DNA of 64,000 nt, taken from assembly GCF_000413855.1 (NCBI RefSeq), contig NZ_ATGG01000013.1, positions 1-64,000 of the forward strand, given 5' to 3'. The DNA comes from Acinetobacter gyllenbergii CIP 110306 = MTCC 11365. Its GTDB lineage: Bacteria > Pseudomonadota > Gammaproteobacteria > Pseudomonadales > Moraxellaceae. Below the pieces are notes generated by a model that saw only the letters and a program-made list of their open reading frames with translations, was not told the origin of the DNA and made no database searches. Both the position numbers and the translations under genes were made by a program. How positions within the stretch are numbered: position 1 is the first letter of the stretch; every line of letters begins with the position of its first letter. Positions 35,491-45,699 of this stretch are shown here, piece by piece.

Positions 35491-36813
35491 TTAATCCTCT
35501 AATGTATTGGGTGCATTTTCTAATAAAGGTTTTAGGCGTTTTAATAACCAAAATGAAAAAATCGCACTTAAAACAGCGGTAATGGTAAATAAGATTTTAA
35601 TATCAATTTTTAAAAAGCTTAAGATTAAAATAGAGAAAACTGCAGAAGAGACCATAAATACAGCATTTAAAATGTTATTTGCTGCGACAACACGCGCACG
35701 ATGTGAGCGTGGTGAATAGGCCTGCATCATGGCATAGAGTGGCACAATATAAAATCCACCACTAATGCCCAGTAAAGTCACTGCCAGCATGACATGGTAA
35801 TAGACAGCACCGAGCGTAAACATATCTTTTAAGTTGAGTAATTCACCTGTACGCTCAGGGACAAAGGCAAGGCTTGCTGCTAGATATAGCGCAAAAACTG
35901 TTAAACCAATTGCGCCATAGGGCACCATCTTGATATTAATATCCGAACCCCCGATTTTTCTGCAAAGTAAAGAACCGACGCCAATACCAACCGAGAAAAA
36001 GGTGAGTAATAGACTCACTACATTTTCTGAGGCATGTAGGTTTTGTTGCGTCAGTTGCGGAATCTGGGTTAAATAGGTTGCACCGTAGAACCAGTACCAA
36101 GAGTTACCCAACAAAATTACAAATACAACGGGGATACTTTTGGCATATTGGATAGTCTGAAAACTGGTACGAATAAAGTTCCAGTCAATTTTTAAATCAG
36201 GTGCGGCGACTTTCTGCGGCAAGATAAAACGGCTACACAAATAGCCTAAGCAAGCAATAGTGATAACAGTGACACTGATCCAAAGTAGATTACCTTCTGA
36301 AGTGGCAATCACTGCACCACCTAAAATCATCCCCAGCAAAATTGCAATCGATGTACCTGACTGAAACAAGGCATTGCCTGACATCAACTCTTGCGGCTTT
36401 AAAATTTCAGGCAAAATGGCATATTTGATTGGACCAAAACAAGTGGAATGGGTGCCCATTAAAAACAAGGCAAATAACAGTAACCATAAATTCCCAAGCA
36501 GGAAGCCAGCAGTACCAATCAACATGATCACGATTTCTAATATTTTAATAAAGCGAATCAGTTGTGAGCGTTCGTATTTATCTGCGATTTGGCCGGCAGT
36601 CGCTGAAAAAAAGAAGTAGGGCAAAATGAACAATAGGGCTGCTAAATTGTTTAATGTGCTGATTGATGCACTTTGTTGTTGAATCCACCCATAGGTAATC
36701 ACTAGCAGTAGCGCTTGCTTATATACATTATCATTCAGTGCGCCAAAGAACTGTGTGAAAAACATCGGGGCAAACCGACGTGATGTCATTAAGTGCTCAT
36801 CTTGTTTCATCAT
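35491..36813 (-). CDS. MFS transporter, lysophospholipid transporter (LplT)-like
   Basis: A 440-residue 12-helix MFS protein. The start FFTQFFGALNDNVYKQALLL and the A-loop motif GQIADKYERSQLIRFIK resemble LplT, which flips lysophospholipids across the inner membrane for re-acylation. No fused or adjacent acyltransferase (Aas) gene is present. Immediately upstream of coq7, so an operon is likely. The substrate is an inference from similarity. Confidence 0.82.
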   Translation of the reverse strand: MMKQDEHLMTSRRFAPMFFTQFFGALNDNVYKQALLLVITYGWIQQQSASISTLNNLAALLFILPYFFFSATAGQIADKYERSQLIRFIKILEIVIMLIGTAGFLLGNLWLLLFALFLMGTHSTCFGPIKYAILPEILKPQELMSGNALFQSGTSIAILLGMILGGAVIATSEGNLLWISVTVITIACLGYLCSRFILPQKVAAPDLKIDWNFIRTSFQTIQYAKSIPVVFVILLGNSWYWFYGATYLTQIPQLTQQNLHASENVVSLLLTFFSVGIGVGSLLCRKIGGSDINIKMVPYGAIGLTVFALYLAASLAFVPERTGELLNLKDMFTLGAVYYHVMLAVTLLGISGGFYIVPLYAMMQAYSPRSHRARVVAANNILNAVFMVSSAVFSILILSFLKIDIKILFTITAVLSAIFSFWLLKRLKPLLENAPNTLED

Positions 36814-36972
36814 GTGTTCACTTCATTGTGATTTATAAAAAAATGTGACGAACTGTAAAAATGTGATGAAATGCATGTATGATACCTAGGTCTGATTGGA
36901 TGAAAAATCAAAGATTTGAAGTTATTTCACCCATCAAAAACGATAAATTAAAAAACAAATTTAGAGTTTTAC

Positions 36973-39687
36973 ATGCCATCTAAAACGAAGTTTAAACAGT
37001 CGACACTGGTTCATTCTATGCATTTAATTTTTAAAATGCAGGGTTTTCCTAAACTTATTTGTAGTGGTTTTTTAATTAGTTCTTGCATATCAGTTGCTTA
37101 TGCACAAGAACAAAATTCGGCTGTGCCTGAAAATCAAGCGCTTGAACAGACCGAACCAGCCATTGAACTGGCAGCTCCTGCATTAGCACCAACAGCGCCA
37201 GCAATCAATCTTGCGGATCAAGGGGTATTGCCTGGGCAAGACAGTTTGGCAGCGCTAAAAGAACAAGAACAATCCACTAATCAAATTAGCGAATTAAAAC
37301 CGATTCAGTTGGATGACAATTTAGAAAATCTGCCTGTAATCCCTGTCGATCAAAACATGGCAAATGAAATCTTCCGTGTTGCTGAAGATGCAAAAAATCA
37401 AGCACAAGCGTATCGAGAAAACACCGCAAGAAATCCTGAGCCTATCATCGCTGATGCATCACAGACTGAACTGACTGAAATTAAACAAGCACCACTGAAT
37501 ATTGATCAACTGATGGGTGAGATTCAAGCAGACAGTAAAATCGTGGTGGAGGCCAATGAAACAGGTAAAACTTTAGCTGAATTGCAGCCTAAGTCTGATC
37601 AACCGCAGGAAAAGGTTGGATTCTTTAAACGAATTGTAAATCGTTTTCGTCCAGATAATTTACTCAATACCGATAAAATTCCGCGTATTTCCGCAGATGT
37701 GACTGGCGCACCTGCGATTTTGGCATTAAATATCAAAGCTAAATTGTCTAGCTTCACCCAAGAGTCTTTTGAGGATTTTAATGTTGCCTTACCGCAATTG
37801 CGTGCTTTGACCAATCAGGCGGCGCAAGCGGTAGGCTATTACAATGCCACTTATACCTTTGTGAAAGAAAGTGATAGCAAAGTGAAGGTGATTGTGGTTC
37901 CAAATGAACCCGTCAAAATTAAAGAACAAAATATTGAATTTACGGGTGCAGGCGCTAATACACCTCAATTCCAAGTGATTCGATTAATTCCAGAGCAAGA
38001 TGTCGGTGATATTTTTAATCACGGCGCTTATGAAGCAACCAAAACTAAAATTACTACGGTGGCTTCGGATAACGGTTATTTCGATGCATTTTGGCGATTG
38101 CATGATGTCAAAATCACTCAACCAGAAAAAACTGCTGAAATTAATTTAAATTATGAAACGGGCGAGCGCTATAAGTTAAAGAAAGTTGAGTATCGGATGA
38201 GTGATCCGAGTAAACCATTGCCGCTCACCCAAAAGGTTCTCGACAGTTTAGCACCTTGGAAAGAGGATGATGATTATGCTTTCTGGCGTGTCAATGCATT
38301 GGCAAATAATTTAACCAATAGTCGTTATTTTAACTATACCTTGGTTGATACGATCAAGCCTGATGCCATTCAACCCCCCCTAGATTTACCACCTGACCTA
38401 CAGGCTTTGGTTGATCAACAACGTGTGCAAGAATCGCAATTGATGAGCAGTCAACAGAAGGCAGATCTGGCTCGTGCAAAAGTCACCTCTGCGCAAGAGG
38501 TGACACAGGACGTGGTGGATGAATCACAGTTCTCTGGTGCAGAACCAGCGCAACCTGCTTTGGCGCGTTCAATGCCAGTGTTACCAGCACATGACGACGA
38601 CGATGAAGAACGTCAGAAGCTCGAAGAACAAGCACGGGCAGAGCGCAAAATTCCTGTGGTCGTGACGCTAAATGCTGATCGTTTAAACAGCCTTGAGACA
38701 GGTATTGGTTATGGTACCGATACGGGTGCACGTATTCGTACGCAATACCGTCGTGCCATTGTCAATAAATATGGTCACTCTTTTGACGCGAACGTCGAGG
38801 TCTCTGAAATCCGACAGTCGATTGATGGTCGTTATAGTATTCCTTATAAACATCCGTTAAATGACTATTTCAACCTTGTTGGTGGTTATGAGCGTGAAAC
38901 CCGCGATGACATTGGTCCAGATGTCAACTTATTGGTTGAATCTGCAGTACTGGGTGGTGAACGTGTCATTAAAAATCCATTGGGTGATTGGCAACATACT
39001 TTTGGTTTGCGTTATCGTTTAGACCGACTCACTAAAAAAGGTGATGTCAATGTCGATGAGTTGCCAGATGCTTTTAAAGTTTCAGGAATTGATTCTGAGC
39101 AAGAATCTTTGCTCTTAGGTTATGAAGCATCTAAAACCAATAGCAATACCCGTTTGAATCCAACCAAAGGTTTTAAACAAACCTATAAAGTTGAACTGGG
39201 TACAGAGTCTTTACTCTCAGATGCCAATATGGCAATCGTAAGTGCGGGTTGGCGTTTTATCTATTCATTGGGTGAAAACGACAATCACCAATTTGTCGGT
39301 CGTGGCGATGCAAGCTATATTTTTACCGATGACTTTAATAAAGTTCCTTATAACTTACGTTTCTTTACGGGTGGTGATCAGTCTTTACGTGGTTTCGACT
39401 ATAAAAGCCTATCACCTGAAGAAAACGGCTATAAGATCGGTGGTCAAGCCTTAGGGGTTGGCTCCTTAGAATACAATTATCAATTTAAAGATGGCTGGCG
39501 TGCTGCAGTGTTCTCGGACTTTGGTAACGCTTATGACAAACAATTTAGTAACCCAACAGAATATAGTGTGGGTGTTGGTATCCGCTGGAGATCGCCAATT
39601 GGACCAATTCGATTAGATATCGCATCGGGCATTTCTAATGATAATAATCCAATTCGATTACATTTCTTTATTGGGCCACAGCTTTAA
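36973..39687 (+). CDS. tamA: TamA-like outer-membrane assembly protein with extended N-terminus
   Basis: A 904-residue Omp85-superfamily protein, much longer than E. coli TamA (about 577). It has a signal peptide ending near AYAQ, an Ala/Pro/Gln/Glu-rich region of about 190 residues, POTRA-type domains starting around residue 235 (IPRISADVTGAPAILALNIK), a further acidic Gln/Ala-rich insert around 475-550, then a 16-strand barrel with the RGFDYKSL segment (VRGF/Y motif equivalent) and terminal GPQL. With TamB it inserts selected outer-membrane proteins and supports lipid transport. A later ATG at 37018 is an alternative start. Divergent from the LplT-like gene. Confidence 0.9.
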   Translation: MPSKTKFKQSTLVHSMHLIFKMQGFPKLICSGFLISSCISVAYAQEQNSAVPENQALEQTEPAIELAAPALAPTAPAINLADQGVLPGQDSLAALKEQEQSTNQISELKPIQLDDNLENLPVIPVDQNMANEIFRVAEDAKNQAQAYRENTARNPEPIIADASQTELTEIKQAPLNIDQLMGEIQADSKIVVEANETGKTLAELQPKSDQPQEKVGFFKRIVNRFRPDNLLNTDKIPRISADVTGAPAILALNIKAKLSSFTQESFEDFNVALPQLRALTNQAAQAVGYYNATYTFVKESDSKVKVIVVPNEPVKIKEQNIEFTGAGANTPQFQVIRLIPEQDVGDIFNHGAYEATKTKITTVASDNGYFDAFWRLHDVKITQPEKTAEINLNYETGERYKLKKVEYRMSDPSKPLPLTQKVLDSLAPWKEDDDYAFWRVNALANNLTNSRYFNYTLVDTIKPDAIQPPLDLPPDLQALVDQQRVQESQLMSSQQKADLARAKVTSAQEVTQDVVDESQFSGAEPAQPALARSMPVLPAHDDDDEERQKLEEQARAERKIPVVVTLNADRLNSLETGIGYGTDTGARIRTQYRRAIVNKYGHSFDANVEVSEIRQSIDGRYSIPYKHPLNDYFNLVGGYERETRDDIGPDVNLLVESAVLGGERVIKNPLGDWQHTFGLRYRLDRLTKKGDVNVDELPDAFKVSGIDSEQESLLLGYEASKTNSNTRLNPTKGFKQTYKVELGTESLLSDANMAIVSAGWRFIYSLGENDNHQFVGRGDASYIFTDDFNKVPYNLRFFTGGDQSLRGFDYKSLSPEENGYKIGGQALGVGSLEYNYQFKDGWRAAVFSDFGNAYDKQFSNPTEYSVGVGIRWRSPIGPIRLDIASGISNDNNPIRLHFFIGPQL

Positions 39688-39737
39688 AACTTTTTTAGCC
39701 CTGTATTTAATCAGGGCAAAACAATCTCGGGTTGATT

Positions 39738-42700
39738 ATGACGGAAGTAGAACAGCAACTTACCCCTCCAACAAAACCAAGACCACCACGGCGCATTGCT
39801 CGAAATATTGTGCTGATTGTGCTGATCATTCTTTTATTACTGGTCAGTTCTTTGCTTGTGATGATGTCAACGGATAAGGGTAGCCGTTTTCTATTAGACC
39901 GTGTACTTCAAAGCCAGAAAACCATTAAATACGAATATGAAAGCGGTAATCTGCTTTCAGGCATTATTTTAAAAAATGTGTTAGTGCGACTGGAGGGAAT
40001 TGATGTTTCTTTAGATCGTGCCGATGTGTCTTTGGGGTGGCGAGCGATTCTAAAAAAAGAAGTGCATCTTAGCCATGCTGATGTTCGTAATCTAAAGATT
40101 CTTGATAAGAAACCACCATCAGGCAAACCGTTTGGATTTGATCCGATCAAACTTCCTTTTGTATTACGGGTTGATGAAGCCAAGCTCGACTATTTGCAAT
40201 TGCAAACCACTACTTCGAAAGTCGATTTTAGCGATATTTATCTAAAAGATGCTTTATGGTCAGAAACCAAATTAAAGTTCGAAGACTCACGCATGAAAAT
40301 GGAGTTTTTAGCAGTTAACAATGCTTCAGGAGAGATGGATTTTAGTGGTAAATATCCGCTCAATGCGACTGCTGATCTGATCATTCCTGCACTTAAAAGT
40401 TTGGATATTGATGTCATTAAAGTTGCAGCCAGAGGGTCTCTAGATACCTTAAAAGTTGGCGTGGCAACTCGAACTCCAGACCTGCTCACAGGTTGGGCGG
40501 TCGTCCATCCTGTACGTGAACATGTGCCGATGAATGGTGAGCTGTTCTTTAAAAACTATCATTTGCCATTACTCAAAGATCAAAAGCTGTTTGCAAAAGA
40601 TGGTATTGCAAAATTTAATGGCGACATCCAGAAACTGATTTTAACGTTGAATACAGACCTTAAAGGCGAGCAAGTGCCAGAGGGGCAATATACAGCACTG
40701 ATGGATACTGATTTAACTCATCAATTGAATATCCGTGAGTTTAATGGCCAATTGATGGGTGGGGTGGTCAGCTTGCTCGGTTTTGTAAACTGGCAGGATC
40801 ATGTGTCTTGGGATGTCAAAGGTCGTTTAGAAGGCTTGGATCCGAAAGACAAAACCGTACCGCAAATTGCACAAGATTTTTTACCTCCGAACTTGGATGC
40901 GAGCCTGAACTCGACAGGTTCAATGGAAAAAGGTTTGGCGCTGAATGCACAGCTTGCATTTGATAAGTTTGAGACTTGGGCGGTTCAGCTGGACCAAGCG
41001 GAAGAAAAAGACCATAAAGCACAACCGATGTTGCTTGATGTGTCATGGAAAGGGATTGATCGTGCCATGCCTTATATCGGCTGGCTCAGTAGTGAAGAAG
41101 GTCATACCAATCTGACTTTAAAAGAAGGTCAGCAAGATATTTACCTCACCACAACGATTCGTCCTCATGAGCAGGCTTTATTGCCAACAGGAAAATATGA
41201 TGCGCGTTTAGATGTAAAAGGCGATCTATTAAATGTGGAAAGTTTTCGCTATGAAGCGGAAAAAGGCAGCTTGTCGGGTCAGGCCAAAGTTAAGTTACCA
41301 ACCGAAAAGCAGCAACTTTCGTGGCAAGCTCAGCTCAAAGCACAGAATTTTAATCCGCAAAGCATTGCTGCGGCTGCCCCAATCAATCTATTGAATGGTG
41401 AAATCAAAGCCATTGGTTATGCCAAACCAAATCAACAAATCATTCGTTTTGAACAAATTGATTTAACTGGTCAGTTACCACAAGAAAATAAAGCTGAAAC
41501 AATTGCCTTAAAAGGTAAAAGTTCGACAGCTCTGATTTTCCATGATGAAAAAGCTGGTGGTGGATTTAAAAGTTTTGCCGTGGATTATGATGGTTCTTTG
41601 AATGCCTTGAATCAAGCTAATGGCATTTTAAAGATTAAGGTTGCAGGTACGCCTGATTACATCAAGATTAATGAACTTAATCACGATGGGATTGCTGGAA
41701 AGATCTTTGCAACGGGTGCGGTCAACCTCAAAGATAAACTAGGGTGGGATATTGATGCCTCATTGGTACGCTTTAAACCTCAATATTTTGTTTCAAGTGT
41801 CAAAGGTGAAGTTTCTGGACGGGTTAAAACACTTGGTGTTTGGTCGGATAAACTGAAACGGATTGATATTCGTCAGCTCAATGTTGCAGGCTTCCTGAAT
41901 AACAAACCAATTCGTGGTCGCGGTAATCTGAGTTTATTGCTTGATTCGAATCAAACGGGTTTCTTACCACAACAATTCGAAGCCAATGACTTATTCTTTG
42001 CCTACGCACAGAATCAGTTGCAAGCCACAGGCAATGCACAAAATTTACGTATTAAGTTGAATGCGCCTGCTTTATATGAGCTTTATCCGGGCTTGCGTGG
42101 TCGTGCATACGGTAGTTTAAATGTACAGTCACAGCCACGCCTAAAAGTAACCGCAAATATGATGGTTGATAATTTCGCCTTTAATGATCTGGTGACGATT
42201 CGTTCATTAAAAGTGCAAGGTGAATTGCCAACTTCTGAAACCACACCTACTCAGTTGACTGCAACTTTAGACCGTTTGCGTAATGGCAATCGTGAAATCG
42301 AACATGCAACCGTGAATCTAGCGGGAACGCGCAAGGCACATGTGTTAAAGGTAGAGAGTAAAAACCGTCAATCGAATTTCTATTTACAACTGGCAGGTGG
42401 TTTTAATCCGAAGAACGACTGGTTAGGCCAATTGCAAAAAGGTAACTTTACTTCGCGTAATATCAGTTTGGTACAAAACCAAAGTGCGCCGATTATCTAT
42501 ACCACGGCACAACAGGAATTGTATGTCGGTCAGCATTGCTGGCAGAGTTCGAGTAGCCAATTATGTCTAGATCAGCCTGCGCGCCTTAGCAAAGCTAAAG
42601 GTAGCTTCTCCTTTATTACCAAAAATCTAGATTTAAAAGACTTTACCGCCTTCATGCCTGAAGGTTTAGCGGTCACAGGCCAACTGAATGGCTATGCCAA

Positions 42701-44243
42701 AGCGTCTTGGGCTCAGGGGAGTCATCCGAAGCTGGACGCGCGTTTAGTCACCCAGAAAGGTGAAATTGGATTGGCGGCAGATGATCCTCAAGATCCTGCT
42801 ACAACGGTCACTTATGATGAATTGAGTTTGATTGCGAAAAGTATCAGCGAAGGTTTGTTGTTACGTGTCGATATGAAAACACCAGACATTGGGACAGGTT
42901 ATGCCAATGTGATTGTTAATCCATATCAAGCCAATATGCCAATGCGTGGTGAAGTTGCATTTAATGATGTGCAGTTGAAAGTGTTTAAGCCATTTATCAA
43001 AGATGTACGCTCAATGTCAGGGACTCTGGCCTTGGCAGGTAAAATGAATGGAACTTTAACTCAACCTGAGTTTGTCGGTGAGATGCGCTTGAAAAATGGT
43101 GCAATTTCGATGATCTCTCTGCCAGTGAATTTAAGTAATATTCAGCTGTATTCTTCTATACGTCAGCAATCTGCCAGTATTGATGGCGCATTTAATAGTG
43201 GTCAAGGTGTTGGACGTTTGAAGGGTAATTTTGATTGGAAAAATGACCCACATTTAAATCTGACCCTGAAAGGTGAAAACTTATTGGTACGCCAAGCACC
43301 AATGATCACGGCGATTGTAGAGCCTGATTTAAGCTTGGATGTTTATCCTTTTGCGCAGCGTTTAAGCTTGAAAGGGAAAATTGATGTGCCGCGTGCGCGT
43401 ATCTCGATGCCAGAAAGTTCTGCGACGGTGGTGAACTTATCACCTGATGTGCGTGTGGTTCAACAAGGTCAAGACTTGCTGGCAACTTTAAAAGCAGCTA
43501 AACCGTGGGATATTCGCGCCGATATGACCGTAAGTTTAGGCAACCAAGTCATTTTCCAAGGTTTCGAAAGTACCATTCCATTGGTCGGTCGTTTGCACTT
43601 ATCGCAGCGTGGTTTAGAAACAGCCATGCGTGCCAATGGTGCGATTGGCGTCAGTCAAAAGGTGAAGATCGAAGCCTATGGACAAAGTCTTGATTTGAAC
43701 CGAGCAATTGCACGTTTCAATGGGCCGTTGGCTAACCCAACACTGGATATTGATGCCAATAAGCCAGTTCAAGGTAGCATGGTTGGTGTGCGTGTCACAG
43801 GAACAGCCACTGTACCGAATATTCAAATTTATAACGATGCAGGCTTGTCTGAACAAGAAGCATTAAATGCCTTACTGACAGGTCGTATTAATGAAGGTAA
43901 CAGTGGTTTAAGTAATACCGAAGGCTTTAAGTCTGACGTCAATAACACCATTGCTGCTGCGGGTATTAGTATGGGCTTGGGCGGTACGCGAGCCTTGACT
44001 AACCAGATTGGTCGAACCTTTGGTTTGAGTGGTTTGGCATTGGACGCACAGGGTACAGGTGATGATACGCAAGTGAGTCTGACAGGCTATATCACGCCAG
44101 ATCTGTTTATTCGCTATGGTATTGGTGTGTTTACCCCAGTAAATAAATTAACCTTGCGTTATCAGATGAACCGTCGTTTATATCTGGAAGCGAGTCAGTC
44201 CTTAGAACGTGCGATTGACGTATTCTATAACTGGAGATTCTAA
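39738..44243 (+). CDS. tamB: TamB, translocation and assembly module inner-membrane component
   Basis: A 1501-residue AsmA/VPS13-like bridge protein. It has a single N-terminal membrane helix (about residues 20-45, after a Pro/Arg-rich cytoplasmic tail), a long repetitive beta-taco body, and the conserved C-terminal DUF490 domain ending with the aromatic FYNWRF. It spans the periplasm and works with TamA; TamB-type proteins are also implicated in moving phospholipids to the outer membrane. The start is taken as ATG 39738 rather than the TTG at 39732. A terminator follows, so tamAB form a two-gene unit. Confidence 0.93.
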   Translation: MTEVEQQLTPPTKPRPPRRIARNIVLIVLIILLLLVSSLLVMMSTDKGSRFLLDRVLQSQKTIKYEYESGNLLSGIILKNVLVRLEGIDVSLDRADVSLGWRAILKKEVHLSHADVRNLKILDKKPPSGKPFGFDPIKLPFVLRVDEAKLDYLQLQTTTSKVDFSDIYLKDALWSETKLKFEDSRMKMEFLAVNNASGEMDFSGKYPLNATADLIIPALKSLDIDVIKVAARGSLDTLKVGVATRTPDLLTGWAVVHPVREHVPMNGELFFKNYHLPLLKDQKLFAKDGIAKFNGDIQKLILTLNTDLKGEQVPEGQYTALMDTDLTHQLNIREFNGQLMGGVVSLLGFVNWQDHVSWDVKGRLEGLDPKDKTVPQIAQDFLPPNLDASLNSTGSMEKGLALNAQLAFDKFETWAVQLDQAEEKDHKAQPMLLDVSWKGIDRAMPYIGWLSSEEGHTNLTLKEGQQDIYLTTTIRPHEQALLPTGKYDARLDVKGDLLNVESFRYEAEKGSLSGQAKVKLPTEKQQLSWQAQLKAQNFNPQSIAAAAPINLLNGEIKAIGYAKPNQQIIRFEQIDLTGQLPQENKAETIALKGKSSTALIFHDEKAGGGFKSFAVDYDGSLNALNQANGILKIKVAGTPDYIKINELNHDGIAGKIFATGAVNLKDKLGWDIDASLVRFKPQYFVSSVKGEVSGRVKTLGVWSDKLKRIDIRQLNVAGFLNNKPIRGRGNLSLLLDSNQTGFLPQQFEANDLFFAYAQNQLQATGNAQNLRIKLNAPALYELYPGLRGRAYGSLNVQSQPRLKVTANMMVDNFAFNDLVTIRSLKVQGELPTSETTPTQLTATLDRLRNGNREIEHATVNLAGTRKAHVLKVESKNRQSNFYLQLAGGFNPKNDWLGQLQKGNFTSRNISLVQNQSAPIIYTTAQQELYVGQHCWQSSSSQLCLDQPARLSKAKGSFSFITKNLDLKDFTAFMPEGLAVTGQLNGYAKASWAQGSHPKLDARLVTQKGEIGLAADDPQDPATTVTYDELSLIAKSISEGLLLRVDMKTPDIGTGYANVIVNPYQANMPMRGEVAFNDVQLKVFKPFIKDVRSMSGTLALAGKMNGTLTQPEFVGEMRLKNGAISMISLPVNLSNIQLYSSIRQQSASIDGAFNSGQGVGRLKGNFDWKNDPHLNLTLKGENLLVRQAPMITAIVEPDLSLDVYPFAQRLSLKGKIDVPRARISMPESSATVVNLSPDVRVVQQGQDLLATLKAAKPWDIRADMTVSLGNQVIFQGFESTIPLVGRLHLSQRGLETAMRANGAIGVSQKVKIEAYGQSLDLNRAIARFNGPLANPTLDIDANKPVQGSMVGVRVTGTATVPNIQIYNDAGLSEQEALNALLTGRINEGNSGLSNTEGFKSDVNNTIAAAGISMGLGGTRALTNQIGRTFGLSGLALDAQGTGDDTQVSLTGYITPDLFIRYGIGVFTPVNKLTLRYQMNRRLYLEASQSLERAIDVFYNWRF

Positions 44244-44271
44244 GCTGACTCTAAGTTTGGTTTAGCATCAC

Positions 44272-44310
44272 AAAGAGGAATTATTTCTCTGAAATAGTTC
44301 CTCTTTTTTT
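44272..44310 (+). terminator. Terminator of tamAB
   Basis: AAAGAGGAA-TATTTC pairs with GAAATA-TTCCTCTTT, closed by a short loop and followed by a T-run. Confidence 0.88.
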
Positions 44311-44491
44311 ATAAGTGTAAAACAGCCCGAACCTTCAAAAAGCATTCACATAAAATTAATGCGGACTAATGGTTTGAGGAAACTTTTTAAACAGATTTTA
44401 TAACCAATGATTTTAGAAAATGAAAAATGTGATAGAATTAATATAACTTATTGAAAATAAACGATTTTATGACATTTTTTGGAGAAAATAA

Positions 44492-44977
44492 ATGAAATCT
44501 GTCACTTTTGGTCAGCTTTGGGCAGTGCTTGGCTTAGTGCTCTTCAGTTCGACACTCCAAGTCAATGCCAAGGAATACTATAAGTGGGTTGATGCCAAAG
44601 GGGTCACCACTTATTCCGCAACACCGCAACCTGTACAAAGACAAGAACCTCAACTTGATCCTGTAAAAAAGAATGCCAATACTACGGTCGCGCAACAAGC
44701 AAATGTACAAACGGTGACTACGCTCAAAGAGCCAAAAATTACAACAGTAACCGCAACTGCCGCAACAACATCGACTAAGCCTGTCACTGCGACCACCGCA
44801 GCAACAAGCAATCTTAGCGCGACAAGTGACATGCTTATCCCTGTCAAAAACTGCAATGGGGTTAGATGTTGGGATATGAAAGGTAAGTCCTATAATCTCG
44901 TCGCAGGAACGACATACCTCTCTGCCAATGGTGGAAAATGTCAAAAGTTAGGCAATAACATGCGCTGTAGCAAATGA
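44492..44977 (+). CDS. DUF4124 periplasmic protein
   Basis: A 161-residue exported protein with a signal peptide ending near VNA (residue 26) and the DUF4124 motif YYKWVDAKGVTTYS. A Thr/Ala/Val-rich low-complexity segment (about 65-110) follows, then a small Cys-containing C-terminal module (VKNCNGVRCWD, GGKCQKLGNNMRC) that could hold two disulfides. GGAGAA precedes the ATG. The role of DUF4124 proteins is unknown. Confidence 0.82.
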   Translation: MKSVTFGQLWAVLGLVLFSSTLQVNAKEYYKWVDAKGVTTYSATPQPVQRQEPQLDPVKKNANTTVAQQANVQTVTTLKEPKITTVTATAATTSTKPVTATTAATSNLSATSDMLIPVKNCNGVRCWDMKGKSYNLVAGTTYLSANGGKCQKLGNNMRCSK

Positions 44978-45073
44978 TTTGTATGTTTTTATTACGGAAA
45001 GCATGGTTTTAAAGGCTTCCTTTTGCAAAATCAACAAGTTTCAGTATGATGTGTGCATCAAATTAGCCGCAGT

Positions 45074-45439
45074 ATGATGATGAAAAAAGTTTTGTTTATT
45101 GCAATAGGTTTAGTTTTGGCTGGTTGTGCTGAGAAAAAGCCGTTAACCCCTGAAGAACAATGGCATGGCTATTGCGTCAGTGTGGGCAACGCAGCACGTT
45201 CGATTACGCTAGATCGTCAAAATGGAATAGAGCAAAAACAAGCAACGGAATATGCGGCAAAGATTGAAGATGAGATGACACGTAAATTTATCTTTAAAAT
45301 TTTGGATACAGTTTATGCACTTCCTGTTGATCAATTGAAAAAAGATCCAGAAGCATTACGTGAAAATTTAAAGAAACAGTTTATGGAAGAATGCTTGGTT
45401 ACCCCACATGACAAGCTGCCAAACTATAAACTTTTTTAA
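45074..45439 (+). CDS. Small hypothetical lipoprotein
   Basis: About 121 residues with a short lipoprotein signal and lipobox LAGC, followed by a helical, charged domain. The start is one of three consecutive ATGs at 45074-45082; no strong ribosome binding site is visible. No known family. A terminator follows directly. Confidence 0.7.
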   Translation: MMMKKVLFIAIGLVLAGCAEKKPLTPEEQWHGYCVSVGNAARSITLDRQNGIEQKQATEYAAKIEDEMTRKFIFKILDTVYALPVDQLKKDPEALRENLKKQFMEECLVTPHDKLPNYKLF

Positions 45440-45448
45440 TGTGTATAT

Positions 45449-45478
45449 AAAAAAGACAACACCGTTTGTCTTTTTTTA
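45449..45478 (+). terminator. Intrinsic terminator after small lipoprotein gene
   Basis: AAAAGACA pairs with TGTCTTTT around a short loop and continues into a T-run. Confidence 0.8.
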
Positions 45479-45620
45479 TGGATGTAATTTATTGTTTTAT
45501 TAGACTTTAACCTAAGACCAAAGCGGTATTTCAAAGGGATGAACATTTCGCTATAAAATAATGGGCATCACGTAGAAATACGGTAGTTGCATTAACATTT
45601 AACGCGAAGTCTAGTAAAAT

Positions 45621-45681
45621 TTTACTTGTCCACATTACTTGTAAAGCTTGTAGCAAGCTGGAACTTACAAGTAATTTTTTA
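45621..45681 (+). promoter_or_regulatory. Terminator-like hairpin in the acnB leader
   Basis: ATTACTTGTAA (45634-45644) can pair perfectly with TTACAAGTAAT (45665-45675), followed by six T, which has the form of an intrinsic terminator. It ends only about ten bases before the acnB Shine-Dalgarno AAGAGG (45684-45690). An upstream copy of TTACTTGT (45622-45629) could pair with the same downstream arm and compete. The leader may therefore attenuate acnB; alternatively this is the terminator of an upstream small transcript. Confidence 0.55.
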
Positions 45682-45699
45682 GAAAAGAGGAATAACACT

